Of a stretch of 64,000 nucleotides of DNA, positions 1 through 7,267 are shown piece by piece; the stretch's first letter is position 1, and each line of letters starts with the position of its first letter. The stretch is from Phycisphaerales bacterium Planc_01 (GTDB lineage Bacteria; Planctomycetota; Phycisphaerae; Sedimentisphaerales; Anaerobacaceae): the NCBI GenBank assembly GCA_001603075.1, contig LVBB01000006.1:18888-82887 (forward strand), in the 5' to 3' direction. The notes beneath the pieces were generated by a model, which was given only the letters and a program-made list of their open reading frames with translations, made no database searches and was not told where the DNA came from. The position numbers and the translations under genes were made by a program.

Positions 1-511
1 CGCCACCGATTGTGCCGTGGTTTGTCACACTCCCGGCCGAACGCACATCGCCGTGGACGGCCCAACGCTCGCGAACGACTACCGCCTCGTCGGTCCAGAG
101 GGCGATGGCCGGGTCGAGGCGGAGCGTGGCTGCCAGGCGGCTCTCAGCGGTCCGCCGGCCGGTCCGCTCACGATAGGCCGTGGCGGTGGTCTCATACGTG
201 CAGAAATCGTTCGGATTGGAGTCGTCGCGAACGATTGCGACATCGTAGAAATCCCCGCTGTCCTCGTCGAGTTGCTGACGCACTTCGCCCGTCCAGTAGA
301 CCGAAGGGACCTCCTGGGGATTCAGAAGCAGCCCGCGGGCGTGCTCCAGGCCGGAGGCGGCCAACTGGTCCATCTGCATGCGGACCGCCATATTCTGGCC
401 GACCGCCAGCTCCGTGTCGCAGCGCGCGATAAAGCCCAGCGCCAGGATCGTGATCGCCATGATCATGCCCAACACCAGCAGCAGGGCCACGCCCCTGGGA
501 GAAGACCGCAT
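1..511 (-). CDS. GspK/PilX-like pseudopilin, 3' end cut by window edge
   Basis: About 170 codons are visible; the C-terminus lies beyond the left edge. The start ATG at 511 follows a purine-rich GAAGGCGGA and lies 13 bases past the stop of the upstream GspJ-like gene. The N-terminus has a basic residue and Gly, then a hydrophobic helix (VALLLVLGMIMAITILALGF) without the usual Glu at +5, as is typical of GspK and PilX minor pilins. GspK caps the type II secretion pseudopilus together with GspI and GspJ in the inner membrane and periplasm. Its place as last gene after GspI- and GspJ-like genes supports this. Assignment to GspK rather than PilX rests on gene order. Confidence 0.7.
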   Translation of the reverse strand, partial: MRSSPRGVALLLVLGMIMAITILALGFIARCDTELAVGQNMAVRMQMDQLAASGLEHARGLLLNPQEVPSVYWTGEVRQQLDEDSGDFYDVAIVRDDSNPNDFCTYETTATAYRERTGRRTAESRLAATLRLDPAIALWTDEAVVVRERWAVHGDVRSAGSVTNHGTIGG

Positions 512-524
512 TGTCCGCCTTCGC

Positions 525-1202
525 CTACACATCGTCGTCCTCGCTCACGAGGCCGTCGCCGGCGTCGTTGACCAGGTGCTCGGCCGAGGCCAGCAGCGTC
601 GCGCCGATCTGATACTGCCCGGCCGCGCCGTTCTCGATCCGCTCGAACGCAATCGCCAGGCGACGCGTCTTCCAGACGGCATCCGGCGGGTTGCCCTCCC
701 CGTCCCAGAGACCGAATTGGACGTTCCGGCACGGCTCGACCAGCGTCACCTGCGTGTGATTGTGGCTGGACAGAAGGTTCGCCTTGGTCTGGGCCAGGGC
801 CAGGTCGGCCAGCGAGACCTCGGCGTTGCTGCCCTCGGCGGCGTCGAACCAGCAGAGGCCGACGACGTCCCGATCGTCGCCCCGCTCGATGTACACCAGT
901 TCGTTCACGTTGATCCGGTGGTCGCCGTTGTCGCGCTGGGTATGTACCCACAGGACCAGGTCGTTGCCGGGCGCGGCGCAGACCATGCGTGCCAGGCGGA
1001 CCGATTCGGTGATGTGCAGCGTCGCCAGGCGAAGCTGGGCCTGTGCCTCGGCCGTGTCGCTGCCGGTCTGCACGCCGCTTCTCAGCGCAAAGGCCAGCGT
1101 GGCCACCGCCGACAGAACGATCCCGGTGACGACCAGCGTCACGAGCAGCTCGGCCAGCGTGAAGGCCCGCCTTCGATGTCGGATTGCCGTCTCTGGTTTC
1201 AT
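525..1202 (-). CDS. GspJ/PilW-like prepilin-type protein
   Basis: A 225-residue protein with a short basic leader, a class III cleavage site (Ala before FTLAELL, with Glu at +5) and a hydrophobic helix through about residue 40. The rest is a hydrophilic periplasmic domain. Length and position between GspI- and GspK-like genes suggest a GspJ-type minor pseudopilin of the tip complex. The residue before the cleavage point is Ala rather than the usual Gly, which some minor pilins tolerate. I chose ATG 1202 over an in-frame TTG at 1211; neither has a strong ribosome site. Confidence 0.72.
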   Translation of the reverse strand: MKPETAIRHRRRAFTLAELLVTLVVTGIVLSAVATLAFALRSGVQTGSDTAEAQAQLRLATLHITESVRLARMVCAAPGNDLVLWVHTQRDNGDHRINVNELVYIERGDDRDVVGLCWFDAAEGSNAEVSLADLALAQTKANLLSSHNHTQVTLVEPCRNVQFGLWDGEGNPPDAVWKTRRLAIAFERIENGAAGQYQIGATLLASAEHLVNDAGDGLVSEDDDV

Positions 1203-1243
1203 GTCGTTCAACGCGCCGTTCGCTTTACGTCATTGCCGGATGG

Positions 1244-1669
1244 TCATTTGCCGATCAAACGTTGGATGGTGGCGACGGGCCGCCCCTGATACCGGACGGT
1301 CACCGTGGCCAGAATGAAGAAGTCCTGGGCCGGGTCCCACGCACACGTCGCTTCACGGCTGAAATGGGCGTACCGTGAATCACCCGGCGTGGCGCCGCCG
1401 ACCTGGATCTGCCCCTCGGTTTCTTCCCAGCCGTCGTATCTCCCAACGATCTCATCGAATGGCGTGCCTGCAATCCACTCGATCAGGTCGTTGGCCAGCA
1501 CCGCGCCCAGAGTGCGGTGCGCGCCCTCGGCTTGTGCGGCGGCGCCGCCCGAAAATGGCAGCAGGACGCCGGCGGCGGCTATCCCCAACAGCACCATCGC
1601 CAGCGTCGCTTCGGCCAGCGTGAAGCCCGGCCGGACCGCTGTGGTTCGTCTGGTTCGGTCAGTAGTCAT
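1244..1669 (-). CDS. GspI/PilV-like prepilin-type protein
   Basis: A 141-residue protein with leader MTTDRTRRTTAVRPG, then FTLAEATLAMVLLGIAAAG: Gly at -1, Phe at +1 and Glu at +5, the prepilin peptidase signature. ATG 1669 overlaps the 3' end of the preceding GspG-like gene by 11 bases, indicating tight translational coupling. Size and order match GspI, the minor pseudopilin that nucleates the tip with GspJ and GspK. An upstream in-frame start exists but would place the pilin signal more than 50 residues inside the protein, so it was rejected. Confidence 0.72.
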   Translation of the reverse strand: MTTDRTRRTTAVRPGFTLAEATLAMVLLGIAAAGVLLPFSGGAAAQAEGAHRTLGAVLANDLIEWIAGTPFDEIVGRYDGWEETEGQIQVGGATPGDSRYAHFSREATCAWDPAQDFFILATVTVRYQGRPVATIQRLIGK

Positions 1670-2162
1670 AGTACGCGATTCCCGCGTCGTCGGTCCCGCT
1701 GTTGCCCGGACGGATTTCGCCCGTCTGGGCTCGGTAGATCCAGCCGTGACTGTTATCGGCCGCTGCCGGGAAGTCTTGTCCATCAGCCAGCATCTGGATC
1801 GTGGCTAACCCGTTAAACGGGTTCGTCGGCATCTTCGACAGATACGGTCCATGACCATAGCCGGGGGTTCCCCGTGCGGCCGTCTCGCCCAGGTCATTGC
1901 TCGACAGCAGCGCCTGATTGGCGAAGACATCGGCATCGAGCGCTGAGCCAGGACCGGCCGTATAACCGGGTGCTACCTCAAGGTGCTGGCTGGTGTACAC
2001 CATCACGAACCGCCGAAGCATGTTCAGGTTGGTGACCATCGATCCGGCCCGAGCCGCCGTGCCGCTGTTGGCAACTGCCGGAATCACGATGGCCGCCAGG
2101 ACGCCAAGCAACACCACGACGATCAAGATCTCGACCAACGTGAAGCCTCTTGTTCTACACAT
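1659..2162 (-). CDS. GspG-like pseudopilin (third of three)
   Basis: A 167-residue protein. The leader MCRTRG precedes FTLVEILIVVVLLGVLAAI, a canonical type IV prepilin signal and transmembrane/assembly helix. The C-terminal half carries the block P-x-NPFN followed by GW-x-Y and TGEI, shared with the two GspG-like genes upstream. ATG 2162 has GGGAGA a few bases upstream. It probably polymerises into, or caps, a pseudopilus in the periplasm. It is longer than the usual GspG of about 140 residues. Whether it serves secretion or a pilus cannot be told from sequence. Confidence 0.75.
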   Translation of the reverse strand: MCRTRGFTLVEILIVVVLLGVLAAIVIPAVANSGTAARAGSMVTNLNMLRRFVMVYTSQHLEVAPGYTAGPGSALDADVFANQALLSSNDLGETAARGTPGYGHGPYLSKMPTNPFNGLATIQMLADGQDFPAAADNSHGWIYRAQTGEIRPGNSGTDDAGIAYYDY

Positions 2163-2255
2163 GGTTCTCCCTTTCTATTCGCACGGCACACCGCCGTGTC
2201 TCATGTGAACCGACGGGCACGAGACCCATCGGAGAGTTTTCTATATCTCCGTGCC

Positions 2256-2747
2256 TCACAACCCCGCATGGTGGGCGCTGTGGTTGGCGTAGATTTCGCC
2301 GGTCTCGGGCACATAGGCCCAGCCGGCGCCCCCTTCTATGGGGATCTCGTCCCGGCTTCGGGCCCGGACGATGGTCTCACTGCCGTTAAAGGGGTTGCGC
2401 GGAACGCGGTCGAGATAGGGACCGTAGATGTGCACGTCGTCCCGCTTGGTTCTCGGTCTGCCCGACTTGACGGTTCCATCGGCGTCGGTGCAGCAGAGCA
2501 TCTGCTCGAAGCCCGGATCGAACTCGATTGCGCCTTCGGCGTTCGACATCGGCGGCAGACCGTGATGCTGGACCTTGTACAGCTCGATTTGCGAACGCAG
2601 CAACTGGAGCTGGTTGCACAGATCGTCCATCCGATTCTCGGCGATCCCGGCGCCGCTGAACCGGGGCACCACCACCGCCGCCACGATCGCCAGCACGATT
2701 ACGGCGATGGCCATCTCCATCAGTGTAAAGCCCCTGCTTCTTCTCAT
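2256..2747 (-). CDS. GspG-like pseudopilin (second of three)
   Basis: A 163-residue prepilin. ATG 2747 is preceded by GGGAGGCAGGGG; a longer reading from further upstream would bury the signal. The leader MRRSRG is followed by FTLMEMAIAVIVLAIVAAVVV with Glu at +5. The body contains YGPYLDRVPRNPFN, then GWAY and TGEI, clearly homologous to the neighbouring GspG-like proteins at 1659 and 2929. A hairpin terminator lies between this gene and the one upstream, so it may be transcribed separately or only by read-through. Confidence 0.75.
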   Translation of the reverse strand: MRRSRGFTLMEMAIAVIVLAIVAAVVVPRFSGAGIAENRMDDLCNQLQLLRSQIELYKVQHHGLPPMSNAEGAIEFDPGFEQMLCCTDADGTVKSGRPRTKRDDVHIYGPYLDRVPRNPFNGSETIVRARSRDEIPIEGGAGWAYVPETGEIYANHSAHHAGL

Positions 2748-2812
2748 CCCCTGCCTCCCGATTCCATACCAACGACGCCGATACATCACACATCGTTTGC
2801 GGTGTTACAAGA

Positions 2813-2856
2813 AAGGCTGACCGGTTGTCGGCAACGGCCTTCGCCCGGTCAGCCTT
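2813..2856 (-). terminator. Stem-loop terminator after the first GspG-like gene
   Basis: A perfect 12-bp inverted repeat, AAGGCTGACCGG at 2813-2824 and its complement at 2845-2856, encloses a 20-base loop about 70 bases past the stop of the minus-strand gene at 2929. The U-rich run on the minus strand is short, so it may be a partial terminator or an mRNA-stabilising hairpin. Confidence 0.55.
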
Positions 2857-2928
2857 GTTGTTCGAGTCCTCATGTTCAGCCAGGCAATCTATCGATCAAC
2901 CTGACCCGAACAAGATGCGCCGATCTTC

Positions 2929-3426
2929 TTACAGGTCCACGTGCGCTGTTCCGCCGGCAGTGGTCCCGCCATCGGCGGCATGGATTTCTCCGGTTGCCGT
3001 GTCGTAACCCCAACCGACGCTGCCGTCTGTAGTGCCCGCAGCACCAAGAGTGTCAAGATTGTTGAACGGATTCTGGGGAATTCTTTCCAGATAGGGGCCG
3101 TAGATGAAGCCATTGGCCGCATCTCGGGCCTTGCTGCCACTGGGATTCCCATCGATGTCAGTGGTCTCAGTCATCTGCGCGAGGAAATCAGTATTGACGG
3201 TGCCGGTGGACCCATCCAATAGGGCCGAACCAGGCGCTCTGTCGTTGTGCTGAACCTTGAACAGCTCGATCTGCGAGCGCATCGACTGGAGATTGCTGCA
3301 CAGACTGTTCGTCTTGGCCTCAGTGCTGGCCTGGGTGAACTGCGGGACGACGATCGCGGCCAGGATGCCGAGAATGACCACGACGATCAGGATTTCCACC
3401 AACGTAAAGCCTCTTTTTGCCTTCAT
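2929..3426 (-). CDS. GspG-like pseudopilin (first of three)
   Basis: A 165-residue prepilin starting at ATG 3426 behind a strong GGAGG. The leader MKAKRG precedes FTLVEILIVVVILGILAAIVV. The body has the YGPYLERIPQNPFN block and GWGYDTATGEI. It is the best match in the cassette to a major pseudopilin: short leader, ideal cleavage site and strongest ribosome site. It is followed by a stem-loop at 2813-2856, which could make it the most abundant product of the cluster. No assembly ATPase or platform protein lies beside it; those are at the other end of the window. Confidence 0.78.
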   Translation of the reverse strand: MKAKRGFTLVEILIVVVILGILAAIVVPQFTQASTEAKTNSLCSNLQSMRSQIELFKVQHNDRAPGSALLDGSTGTVNTDFLAQMTETTDIDGNPSGSKARDAANGFIYGPYLERIPQNPFNNLDTLGAAGTTDGSVGWGYDTATGEIHAADGGTTAGGTAHVDL

Positions 3427-3766
3427 CTTTTTGTCCTCCTCGTTGTGCGAAAGAATAAAACGTTGTATTCGATGGATTGATGCAAGGTTGTTTCCTGTTT
3501 GCTCGATGGCCTGTATCGACCGAATCGCCAGGCCACTTGAGGTGCCGATTTCGTTCTGAGCCGCAGACCCTTTCAAAAGCCGTTCCGATGAACCCGATAT
3601 TCGCGACAATTACATCCAACACGCGTTTCGTTATCACGATGGATTTCGGAGCCTTTAACTGTGCCGCCCAAAACAAGTCGGGCGGCGTTATCTGCGGCCC
3701 CTCTCAGTCCATCCAAACCATAGAAAACACCCCCCCCACGTGCAAAACGACGACGCAAAAAAAAGC

Positions 3767-3949
3767 GTGGGGCGAGCGTCCCCACTCGCCTTCTCCCGTG
3801 CGACTTCGCAGACCGCACAGGATGCGCCCAGTCTCTCCGGCATGCCGTAGGTCGTGCGTCCCTTCGACAAGCTCAGAGCCCGCCCTGAACACCGTTGAAG
3901 GGGCAAGCTCTCGCACGACTCCCCTGGCGAGCGGGGACGCTCGCCCTAC
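3767..3949. repeat. 183-bp element bounded by inverted repeats
   Basis: The 24-base sequences at 3767-3790 and 3926-3949 are inverted copies of each other with only two or three mismatches (core GGCGAGCGTCCCC). Each arm is itself partly palindromic (GGCGAG...CTCGCC). The interior has no credible gene but contains CCCTTCGACAAGCTCAGAGC at 3860-3879, a sequence I recognise from dispersed bacterial repeats that yield spurious 'SLSKG' peptides. The flanks 3427-3766 and 3950-3966 hold nothing I can identify. It looks like a small non-autonomous (MITE- or REP-like) element; no transposase is present. Confidence 0.6.
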
Positions 3950-3966
3950 GGCGTCACGGCGTGGCG

Positions 3967-4419
3967 TTAGCGGACGTGGAGATACTCCGGGGCATCGGTG
4001 ATGTGGATGGTGCGGCTGTGCGGTCCGGCGTGTGACAGAGTGACGCGGATCGGGCCTGTAGCAGCGATCGCCGCTTCGATCCGGTCAGCCCATTCAATCA
4101 ATACAACCGATTCCGGGTAACACAAATCGTCGAACCCGAGCATCTCGAACTCGGCGACCGAATCGAGGCGGTAGGCGTCGATATGGTACAGATCGAGTCG
4201 CCCGGCATACTCGTTGACGAGCACGAACGTCGGGCTGTTGACCTGCCGGGGGTCCGGCGCGCCGGCGCCTTCGGCAATGCCCTTGATCAGATGGGTCTTG
4301 CCGCTGCCGAGCGGCCCGACGATCGCGAAGATCTCGCCGCCCCGCAGCCGCCCGCCCAGGGCCCGGCCCAACGCCATCGTCTGTTCCGCCGAGTTGGATG
4401 TGATGGTGATTGGCGTCAT
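3967..4419 (-). CDS. tsaE: tRNA t6A biosynthesis ATPase TsaE
   Basis: A 150-residue P-loop protein. Walker A GPLGSGKT lies at residues 35-42, followed by the family's VNSPTFVLVNEY and LYHIDAYRLDS segments and VLIEWADRIE near the C-terminus. TsaE is the ATPase that, with TsaB and TsaD, transfers threonylcarbamoyl to A37 of ANN-decoding tRNAs. The length is normal. ATG 4419 was chosen because the earlier in-frame extension runs into the repeat at 4451-4585. The partner enzyme domain TsaC is also in this window (13013). TsaB and TsaD are not visible. Confidence 0.92.
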   Translation of the reverse strand: MTPITITSNSAEQTMALGRALGGRLRGGEIFAIVGPLGSGKTHLIKGIAEGAGAPDPRQVNSPTFVLVNEYAGRLDLYHIDAYRLDSVAEFEMLGFDDLCYPESVVLIEWADRIEAAIAATGPIRVTLSHAGPHSRTIHITDAPEYLHVR

Positions 4420-4450
4420 AGGCACCGCGTCTTGTGTCGGGGCGGAAACC

Positions 4451-4585
4451 CGAAGCACGAAACTCGAAATCCGAGACAAATGCGAAATCCGAAATACGAA
4501 GGCCTGAAACGATGGGGCGGGTCACAGGTTCGTTTTGGATTGGTAGTTTTGGACATTCGGATTTGTCTCGGATTTCGTGCTTCGG
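4451..4585. repeat. Imperfect inverted repeat of the 'GAAATCCGAA' type
   Basis: The arm at 4451-4484 (CGAAGCACGAAACTCGAAAT and on to GACAAATGCG) is complementary to 4558-4585, which reads CGGATTTGTCTCGGATTTCG then TGCTTCGG. The arms enclose about 73 bases. Further GAAATCCGAAATACGAA copies lie inside. I recognise such short CGAAATCCGAA motifs as dispersed intergenic repeats in planctomycete-type genomes. It sits between tsaE and the lyase gene and could also act as a transcription barrier. Confidence 0.6.
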
Positions 4586-4610
4586 ATTTCGGAATGCGGG
4601 GTTCCTCGGT

Positions 4611-6314
4611 TCACTTCGAACTGGCGAGCTTGCCAAGCTGCGCGGGGTAGTAGTATCCCATCGTCTGCGCGACAACGCCCAGGCGATACTGACGGTCTTC
4701 GAGCAGGCAGAGGCGCCTCTGCTGCGAGGGGACCGTCGTGGTGTAGATGCGGATCTCGCCCGGCAGGCTCGTGACGATCTCTTCACGATGGTCGCCGAGG
4801 CAGTCCATCACGGCGATCACGCGGCCCTCGACCGTTCCCAGCGTCGGGCCGTTCCATTTGCGGATGTCACGCCCGAAGATCACCTCTTTCTGCGGGTCGT
4901 CGTCCCACCACAGCGGCCGGGGCGAGAGCGGCAGCTCCCCGTCGGCCTCGATCAACTCGCCGCTGGCACTGTAGAGCCATCGCTTTGGATGGTCGCGTTC
5001 ACCCGCCAGCACCTCCATGCCGGGGTGCTCGGCGAGCACGTCGGCGGCCATGCCCTGGCCGTGCAGGTGAAACGTCGGCTCTTTGTGTCCCCACAGCTTG
5101 CGGCCCGTCCGGGCATCGACCACGCACATCCCGTCGGCCTTCTGTCGCGATTCGAAGCCGTAGTAGATCTCCAGGCCCGGATTGGACGGATCGATGTCGC
5201 CGACGTGGCAGATATCCGGATGGCCCATCTCGAGCGACCAGAGCCCCTTGCCCCGCCCATCGAGCACGGCCGCGCCGATGACCAGCTCATCGCGTCCGTC
5301 GCCGGTCACGTCGGCCGTGATCAAGCCGTGCGAGCCCTGGCCCGCGTACCGGCGCTCTTCCTGGGTTGAGTCCCAGTACCAGAGGGTCTTGAAGTCCTTG
5401 TCCAGCGCCTGCGTCTTGATCAGGTTGTACGTGCCCCGCTGCATGATGATGGAAGGCGTCTTGCCGTCGAGATAGGCGACGGCAAGGAAATTGCGGCAGT
5501 AATAGTTGTAGTTCGGGTATCCATCCCGGCTGAGCCAGTCGGTCTTCGCCACGATGCGGCCGGTCTCGCCGTCGAGCTTGACCAGCCACTCGGGGCCCGT
5601 CTGCACGAGGCCCTTCTCGTCGCGCGGATCGCCCTCGCCCGCTTTGCAGTAGACCTCGGCCTTGCCGTCGCCGTCCACGTCGTAGACGACCCAGGGCGAG
5701 TACCAGATGCCCGCCTCGATCGACCAGCCCATGTCATGGCGCCACAGCATCGTGCCGTCGAGGCGATAGGCTTCGATCTTGTACGTGGTGGTGCTGGGCT
5801 TCCAGTAGCCCGGCTGCTGATACGGGTCGGTGTTGAAGTTCGGTTGCTTGATGAGGAATTCGAGCGCGCCGTCACCGGTCAGGTCGCCGACGCCCACCTT
5901 CTGAAAATCGTAATCGCCCGCCAGCGGGATGCGGAGATAGGGGCGCGAGTCCTGCTTGACCGTGGCGTGCGTCGTTTCCGTGACGGCTGCATCGCCCGCC
6001 GGATGGACGCGCAGCTCGTACCGGCGTACGGCCCCATCCGAGCCCCAGACGCCTTTGTCGACGAAGTTCGCCAATCGGTACGGCGACGCGGTCAGCACAA
6101 CGTCGGCCCCCGAGCCCTCCCGGCGCACGAGCGTGAAGCGCGTCTCGTCCGTGTCGCGGGCCAGCAGCCGCCAACTGAGAAAGACCGAGCCATCCTCGCG
6201 CGGCACCGCCACCAATCCTCGGTCCAGACGCACGGCCCCCCTGCCGACCAGGCAGGACATCAGGACAGTCAGTATGACGACAACGACTCGCGGTGTCCTT
6301 CGTGTCCGCATCAT
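4611..6314 (-). CDS. Secreted rhamnogalacturonan lyase, PL11 type
   Basis: A 567-residue protein starting at ATG 6314 behind GGAGAG, with an N-terminal signal segment (VVVVILTVLMSCLVG). Family 11 polysaccharide lyases cleave the rhamnogalacturonan I backbone of pectin by beta-elimination. Visible family features are the N-terminal FLSWRLL...D...F-x-L-x-R motif (about residues 45-63), then propeller repeats with calcium-binding GDLTGDGALEFLIKQPN (about 143-158) and YSPWVVYDVDGDGKAEVY (about 205-222). Length agrees with the YesW/YesX type. Export makes a periplasmic or extracellular role likely. It follows thiL with a 23-base gap, but the functions appear unrelated. Confidence 0.85.
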   Translation of the reverse strand: MMRTRRTPRVVVVILTVLMSCLVGRGAVRLDRGLVAVPREDGSVFLSWRLLARDTDETRFTLVRREGSGADVVLTASPYRLANFVDKGVWGSDGAVRRYELRVHPAGDAAVTETTHATVKQDSRPYLRIPLAGDYDFQKVGVGDLTGDGALEFLIKQPNFNTDPYQQPGYWKPSTTTYKIEAYRLDGTMLWRHDMGWSIEAGIWYSPWVVYDVDGDGKAEVYCKAGEGDPRDEKGLVQTGPEWLVKLDGETGRIVAKTDWLSRDGYPNYNYYCRNFLAVAYLDGKTPSIIMQRGTYNLIKTQALDKDFKTLWYWDSTQEERRYAGQGSHGLITADVTGDGRDELVIGAAVLDGRGKGLWSLEMGHPDICHVGDIDPSNPGLEIYYGFESRQKADGMCVVDARTGRKLWGHKEPTFHLHGQGMAADVLAEHPGMEVLAGERDHPKRWLYSASGELIEADGELPLSPRPLWWDDDPQKEVIFGRDIRKWNGPTLGTVEGRVIAVMDCLGDHREEIVTSLPGEIRIYTTTVPSQQRRLCLLEDRQYRLGVVAQTMGYYYPAQLGKLASSK

Positions 6315-6337
6315 GTCGGTCTCTCCATTCTGAGGGT

Positions 6338-7267
6338 TCACTCTGGCTCGTTCAAATGGTCGTATCCGCCGGGAGTCAACTCGGCCGTCCGTCCGTCAGG
6401 CATTCGGATCTGCATTCCGCCGCCTTCGACGATCCGGCCGATCCGCGCGATCGGCGTCGCGTCGTCCCACGTCTGCGACAGGCGCGTCCACGGCTCGGCT
6501 GCCAGTGTGAAGAGCAATTCAAAGTCCTCGCCGTCGTGCAGCGCCGCCGCCAGCGGATCGGCCAGCGTCCGGGCATCGTCGGAGATGGGAATGCTCGCCG
6601 CGTCGAGGATCGCGCCGACGCCGCTCTGTTCGCAGATGCGATTGAGGTCGGTGCTCAGGCCGTCGCTGATGTCCATCATGGCGTTGAGAGTCACCGACTG
6701 CGCGAGCTTGAGCGCCTCGCGGACGCGCGGCTCAAACGCCAGGTGCTTTCGCAGCAGCGAGCCGCCGAGCGAGCCGGTCACACAGACGGCGTCGCCGGGC
6801 TTCGCGCCGTTTCGTCTCACCGGTGCGTTCGCCGCCCGCCGGCTCAGCATCGTGACGTTGACGGCAAAGGGGTGGCTCTGCCTCCACGACGTGATGTCCC
6901 CCCCGATGAGCGGGCAATCGTACTTCTCGGCCGCGACAGCGATCCCGGCGTGGAGCTGCTTGAGCCGGGCCTGCCCGAAACCGGGCGGCAGCGCCACCGC
7001 CACCACCGCCGCCAGCGGCACCGTGGCCATCGCGGCACAATCGCTCAGACTGGCGGCCATGGCCTTGTAGCCGACCTGTTCGAGCGTCGCCGTCGTCAAG
7101 TCGAAGTGCGAGCCGTCGAGCAGCATGTCGGTAGTGATCAGGACCGACGCCGCATCACCCAGTCGCACCTCGGCCATGTCGTCCCCGATGCCGATGGGAA
7201 ACAGCGATGGATCGATGCGGCTCTGCTGACGGAACCACGCGGTGATGTCGTCTTCGTGCGGTCTCAT
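6338..7267 (-). CDS. thiL: Thiamine-monophosphate kinase ThiL
   Basis: A 309-residue AIR-synthase-fold kinase that phosphorylates thiamine monophosphate to thiamine diphosphate, the cofactor needed for instance by IorA in this window. Family motifs include GIGDDMAEV near residue 28, TTDMLLDGSHF near residue 45, SLSDCAAMATVP, GGDITS and MDISDGLSTDLNRI. Its ATG overlaps the argH stop as ATGA, so the two are co-transcribed and translationally coupled. Upstream in-frame extension would lie wholly inside argH and was rejected. Confidence 0.93.
   Translation of the reverse strand: MRPHEDDITAWFRQQSRIDPSLFPIGIGDDMAEVRLGDAASVLITTDMLLDGSHFDLTTATLEQVGYKAMAASLSDCAAMATVPLAAVVAVALPPGFGQARLKQLHAGIAVAAEKYDCPLIGGDITSWRQSHPFAVNVTMLSRRAANAPVRRNGAKPGDAVCVTGSLGGSLLRKHLAFEPRVREALKLAQSVTLNAMMDISDGLSTDLNRICEQSGVGAILDAASIPISDDARTLADPLAAALHDGEDFELLFTLAAEPWTRLSQTWDDATPIARIGRIVEGGGMQIRMPDGRTAELTPGGYDHLNEPE

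Noticed and set aside
3688..3916. Short minus-strand frames reading '...LSLSKG...' and '...ELVEG...'
   Set aside because: They are translations of the dispersed CTTCGACAAGCTCAG repeat inside the inverted-repeat element, not genes.
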